From positions 1 through 7,955 of the forward strand of contig JAJRUK010000147.1 in assembly GCA_024277835.1 (NCBI GenBank): DNA of 7,955 bases. Direction: 5' to 3'. The notes beneath the pieces are model-generated. The model was given only the letters and a program-made list of their open reading frames with translations. It did no database searches and was not told the origin of the DNA. Source of the stretch: Planctomycetota bacterium. Its GTDB lineage: Bacteria; Planctomycetota; Phycisphaerae; UBA1845. Below are positions 5,600-7,955 of the stretch, in pieces (position 1 is the stretch's first letter; each line of letters starts with the position of its first letter). A program made the translations under genes and the position numbers.

Positions 5600-7955
5600 T
5601 TATCCAACCTTACGCTTTTCCAATTGAATATTGAGACAAAGACCGCGAATCTCGTTGCACAAGACATCGAACGAAACCGGCGTACCCGCCTCAAGCGTAT
5701 TCTTGCCCTTGACCATCGTCTCGTAGATCTTCGTACGACCTTCGACGTCGTCGCTCTTGACGGTCAATAGCTCTTGCAACACATAGGCTGCACCGTAAGC
5801 CTCAAGACCCCAGACTTCCATCTCGCCGAATCGCTGACCACCCGTTCTCGCCTTACCACCGAGCGGTTGCTGCGTGATAAGACTATATGGTCCGGTCGCT
5901 CGCGCGTGGATTTTGTCATCAACGAGATGATGCAACTTGAGCATGTAAAGAAAACCAACGGTCGTCTTCTGGTCGAGGTATTCGCCCGTTCGTCCATCGC
6001 GGAGTCGCACTTTTCCGCCGTACCCAACCTTGCTGAACCGCTCGCCATAACCAGCCGCTGCGACGAACTTCGGATCCTTCTCGCGACTCTCCGCCATCTT
6101 GTTGGCTTCGTCCAGTGCCGCGTGGATTTCTTCCTCTTTCGCACCGTCAAAGACGGGCGTGACCGCCTGGAACCCCAGAAGTCCAGCCGCCCAACCTAGA
6201 TGCGTTTCAAGAATCTGCCCGACGTTCATACGCGAAGGCACGCCCAGCGGATTCAACATAATATCCACCGGGGTACCATCATCGAGAAATGGCATGTCCT
6301 CTTCGGGAACGATCTTGGCGATGACGCCCTTGTTGCCATGACGCCCCGCCATCTTGTCGCCAACTGAAATGGCGCGACGCGTCGCGATGTACACTTTCAC
6401 CATTTCAAGCACGCCCGACGGCAATTCGTCGCCCCGTTTCATCTGGGCAGCCTTGCGGTCGCGCTCCTCAACAATTTCATCGATCCGCGACCAGTACTTG
6501 TCGGTCACAACAAAGCACTGCTCGCGCATGGAAGCTGGCTTCACCCATTTGAGGTCTCGCGTCTGAACCTGATCGCCAAACGCTTCGATCTGCTCCATGA
6601 TGACCTCATCGAGCTCACTATGCCCCACAAGCTGTCGCGTGTTCGGGTCGATCATCGGTTGCCCGAGAACCGCTTCGATCTCGGAGCAGATCTGCTTGAA
6701 AGTGTCGATGATTCGAGCGTTTTGATCCTTCTGGTACGCTTCGATTTCCGTGTTCAACTCAGCCCGCTGCTGCTCGTTCATGTGCAGCCGGCGACTGAAA
6801 CGCTTCGCCCCGATAACGATGCCCTCTTCACCCGCGGGCAACTCAAGCGAATCGTTCTTGACGTCTTCGCCCGCGCGCCCAAAAATCGCGTGAAGAAGTT
6901 TCTCTTCCGGACTAAGCTCGCTCTTGGACTTCGGACTGACCTTGCCAACGAGAATATCTCTTGCTTGAACGCGCGTTCCGATCCGGACAACGCCAGTTTG
7001 ATCTAGGTTCGCGAGCGCCTTTTCAGAGACGTTCGGAATGTCCGCAGTAAACTCCTCACGACCGAGCTTCGTCTCACGCACTTCTACGTCGTATTCGTCA
7101 ATGTGAATGCTCGTGAACGTATCTGCTTTCACGAGGCGATGGTTGATGACGATCGCGTCCTCGAAGTTGTTCCCGTCAAACGTCATGAACGCAACCAGCG
7201 CGTTTTTCCCGAGTGCAAGTTCACCGTTCTTGGTGGCAGGTCCGTCCGCGAGCACCTGCCCCGCCTTGACCACGTCGCCGGGTTTGACGAGGGGCTTTTG
7301 GTTCATGCAGGTTCGCTCATTGAGACCCTGGAACTTGCGAAGAACGAACTCTTCAGTCTCGTCGATCACGATGCGCATGGCATCGACGTACGTCACGGTC
7401 CCGTCCTTGGTCGCACGCACGACCATGCCGCTGTTCATCGCAACAGGAACTTCCATCCCCGTCGCAACATACGGCGGATCGACCTTCAGTAGCGGAACCG
7501 CCTGCCGCTGCATGTTCGAACCCATCAGCGCGCGGTTTGCATCGTCGTGCTCAAGAAACGGAATCAACGCAGCGGAAACCCCGATCGTCTGCTTCGGCGA
7601 GATGTCAACATAGGTCACATCGGACGCTTCCACCTGACTCAAGTCGCCGTGCCTACGCACGATGTGCGCGCCATCGTGAATCGTCTCAGTTCCCGCCACG
7701 ACGGACTCAGGGGGAGCGATAATCTCTCGCATTTCCTCATCAGCACGAAGGTAACGATGATCGCCGATCTTCCCCGTCGATCCGACCTTGCGGTAAGGAG
7801 TGATGAGAAAACCAAAATCGTCCACCGCGCTATACAAACTCAACGAAGCGATAAGCCCGATGTTGGTCCCTTCCGGCGTCTCGATCGGGCAGATACGACC
7901 GTAATGACTAATGTGTACGTCGCGAACCTCAAAGCCCGCACGCTTGCGGTTAAGA
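5600..7955 (-). CDS. rpoB: DNA-directed RNA polymerase subunit beta, C-terminal part (partial, runs off right edge)
   Basis: This is the C-terminal 784 residues of the beta subunit, which with beta' forms the RNA polymerase active centre in the cytoplasm. The frame stays open through the right edge (first whole codon ends at 7954), so an apparent TTG start near 7843 is internal. The first visible residue corresponds to about E. coli Leu538, just after rifampicin cluster I. Visible blocks are the cluster II segment CPIETPEGTNIGLI (visible residues 22-35), NNFEDAIVIN with the acidic pair Glu265/Asp266, and GDKMAGRHGNKGVI (532-545), whose Lys534 and Lys542 match active-site E. coli Lys1065 and Lys1073. 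NPLGVPSRMNVGQILETHLG and the C-terminal clamp region follow, and the protein ends in EKRKVG before TAA. An insertion of about 120 residues lies at visible residues 384-505, where E. coli has SI2/beta-i9. No frameshift is seen. The next gene starts 42 bases downstream. Identification is secure. Confidence 0.98.
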   Translation of the reverse strand, partial: LNRKRAGFEVRDVHISHYGRICPIETPEGTNIGLIASLSLYSAVDDFGFLITPYRKVGSTGKIGDHRYLRADEEMREIIAPPESVVAGTETIHDGAHIVRRHGDLSQVEASDVTYVDISPKQTIGVSAALIPFLEHDDANRALMGSNMQRQAVPLLKVDPPYVATGMEVPVAMNSGMVVRATKDGTVTYVDAMRIVIDETEEFVLRKFQGLNERTCMNQKPLVKPGDVVKAGQVLADGPATKNGELALGKNALVAFMTFDGNNFEDAIVINHRLVKADTFTSIHIDEYDVEVRETKLGREEFTADIPNVSEKALANLDQTGVVRIGTRVQARDILVGKVSPKSKSELSPEEKLLHAIFGRAGEDVKNDSLELPAGEEGIVIGAKRFSRRLHMNEQQRAELNTEIEAYQKDQNARIIDTFKQICSEIEAVLGQPMIDPNTRQLVGHSELDEVIMEQIEAFGDQVQTRDLKWVKPASMREQCFVVTDKYWSRIDEIVEERDRKAAQMKRGDELPSGVLEMVKVYIATRRAISVGDKMAGRHGNKGVIAKIVPEEDMPFLDDGTPVDIMLNPLGVPSRMNVGQILETHLGWAAGLLGFQAVTPVFDGAKEEEIHAALDEANKMAESREKDPKFVAAAGYGERFSKVGYGGKVRLRDGRTGEYLDQKTTVGFLYMLKLHHLVDDKIHARATGPYSLITQQPLGGKARTGGQRFGEMEVWGLEAYGAAYVLQELLTVKSDDVEGRTKIYETMVKGKNTLEAGTPVSFDVLCNEIRGLCLNIQLEKRKVG

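Noticed and set aside
5276..5770. 164-codon plus-strand frame spanning the GNAT-like gene and the rpoB end
   Set aside because: It overlaps two minus-strand genes that have better evidence, and its product has no recognisable features.
5600..7843. rpoB starting at the TTG near 7843
   Set aside because: The frame continues upstream with conserved RpoB residues (RAGFEVRDVHISHYGRICP) to the window edge, so this TTG is an internal Leu codon.

Overview
The window is a bacterial chromosomal housekeeping segment read entirely from the minus strand. In transcription order (high to low coordinates) it holds the C-terminal part of rpoB (RNA polymerase beta; runs off the right edge), a small GNAT-type acetyltransferase-like gene, complete rpoC (beta'), complete rpsL (ribosomal protein S12), and possibly the first codons of another gene cut by the left edge. 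Spacers are short (42, 67, 55 and about 33 bases). No mobile element, tRNA, rRNA, CRISPR array or convincing intrinsic terminator is visible, so the segment looks like one rpoBC-str operon. Long open frames on the plus strand are antisense shadows of rpoB and rpoC.

The DNA is moderately GC-rich. The polymerase subunits carry large lineage-specific insertions: one in the second half of RpoB (about 120 residues, at the place of E. coli SI2/beta-i9) and one in the RpoC trigger loop (SI3-like). RpoC also has an Ala/Glu/Lys-rich linker before its final conserved block and a long acidic, Ala/Pro-rich tail. This pattern argues against Firmicutes and Actinobacteria. From memory of family sequences it fits the PVC group best, probably Planctomycetota. 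That placement is an inference and was not tested by a search.

Functionally, RpoB and RpoC form the catalytic core of RNA polymerase and S12 is the decoding-centre protein of the 30S subunit. The unusual element is the small gene between rpoB and rpoC, two genes that are normally adjacent. It has N- and C-terminal parts of a GNAT fold, but its acetyl-CoA-binding loop is altered by a cysteine-containing insertion. Other points worth a look are a natural Arg at S12 position 88 (a known streptomycin-resistance position), a perfect 7-bp stem-loop between rpoC and rpsL, and a left-edge reading frame that does not look like the expected rpsG start. No wholly new multi-gene system is evident.
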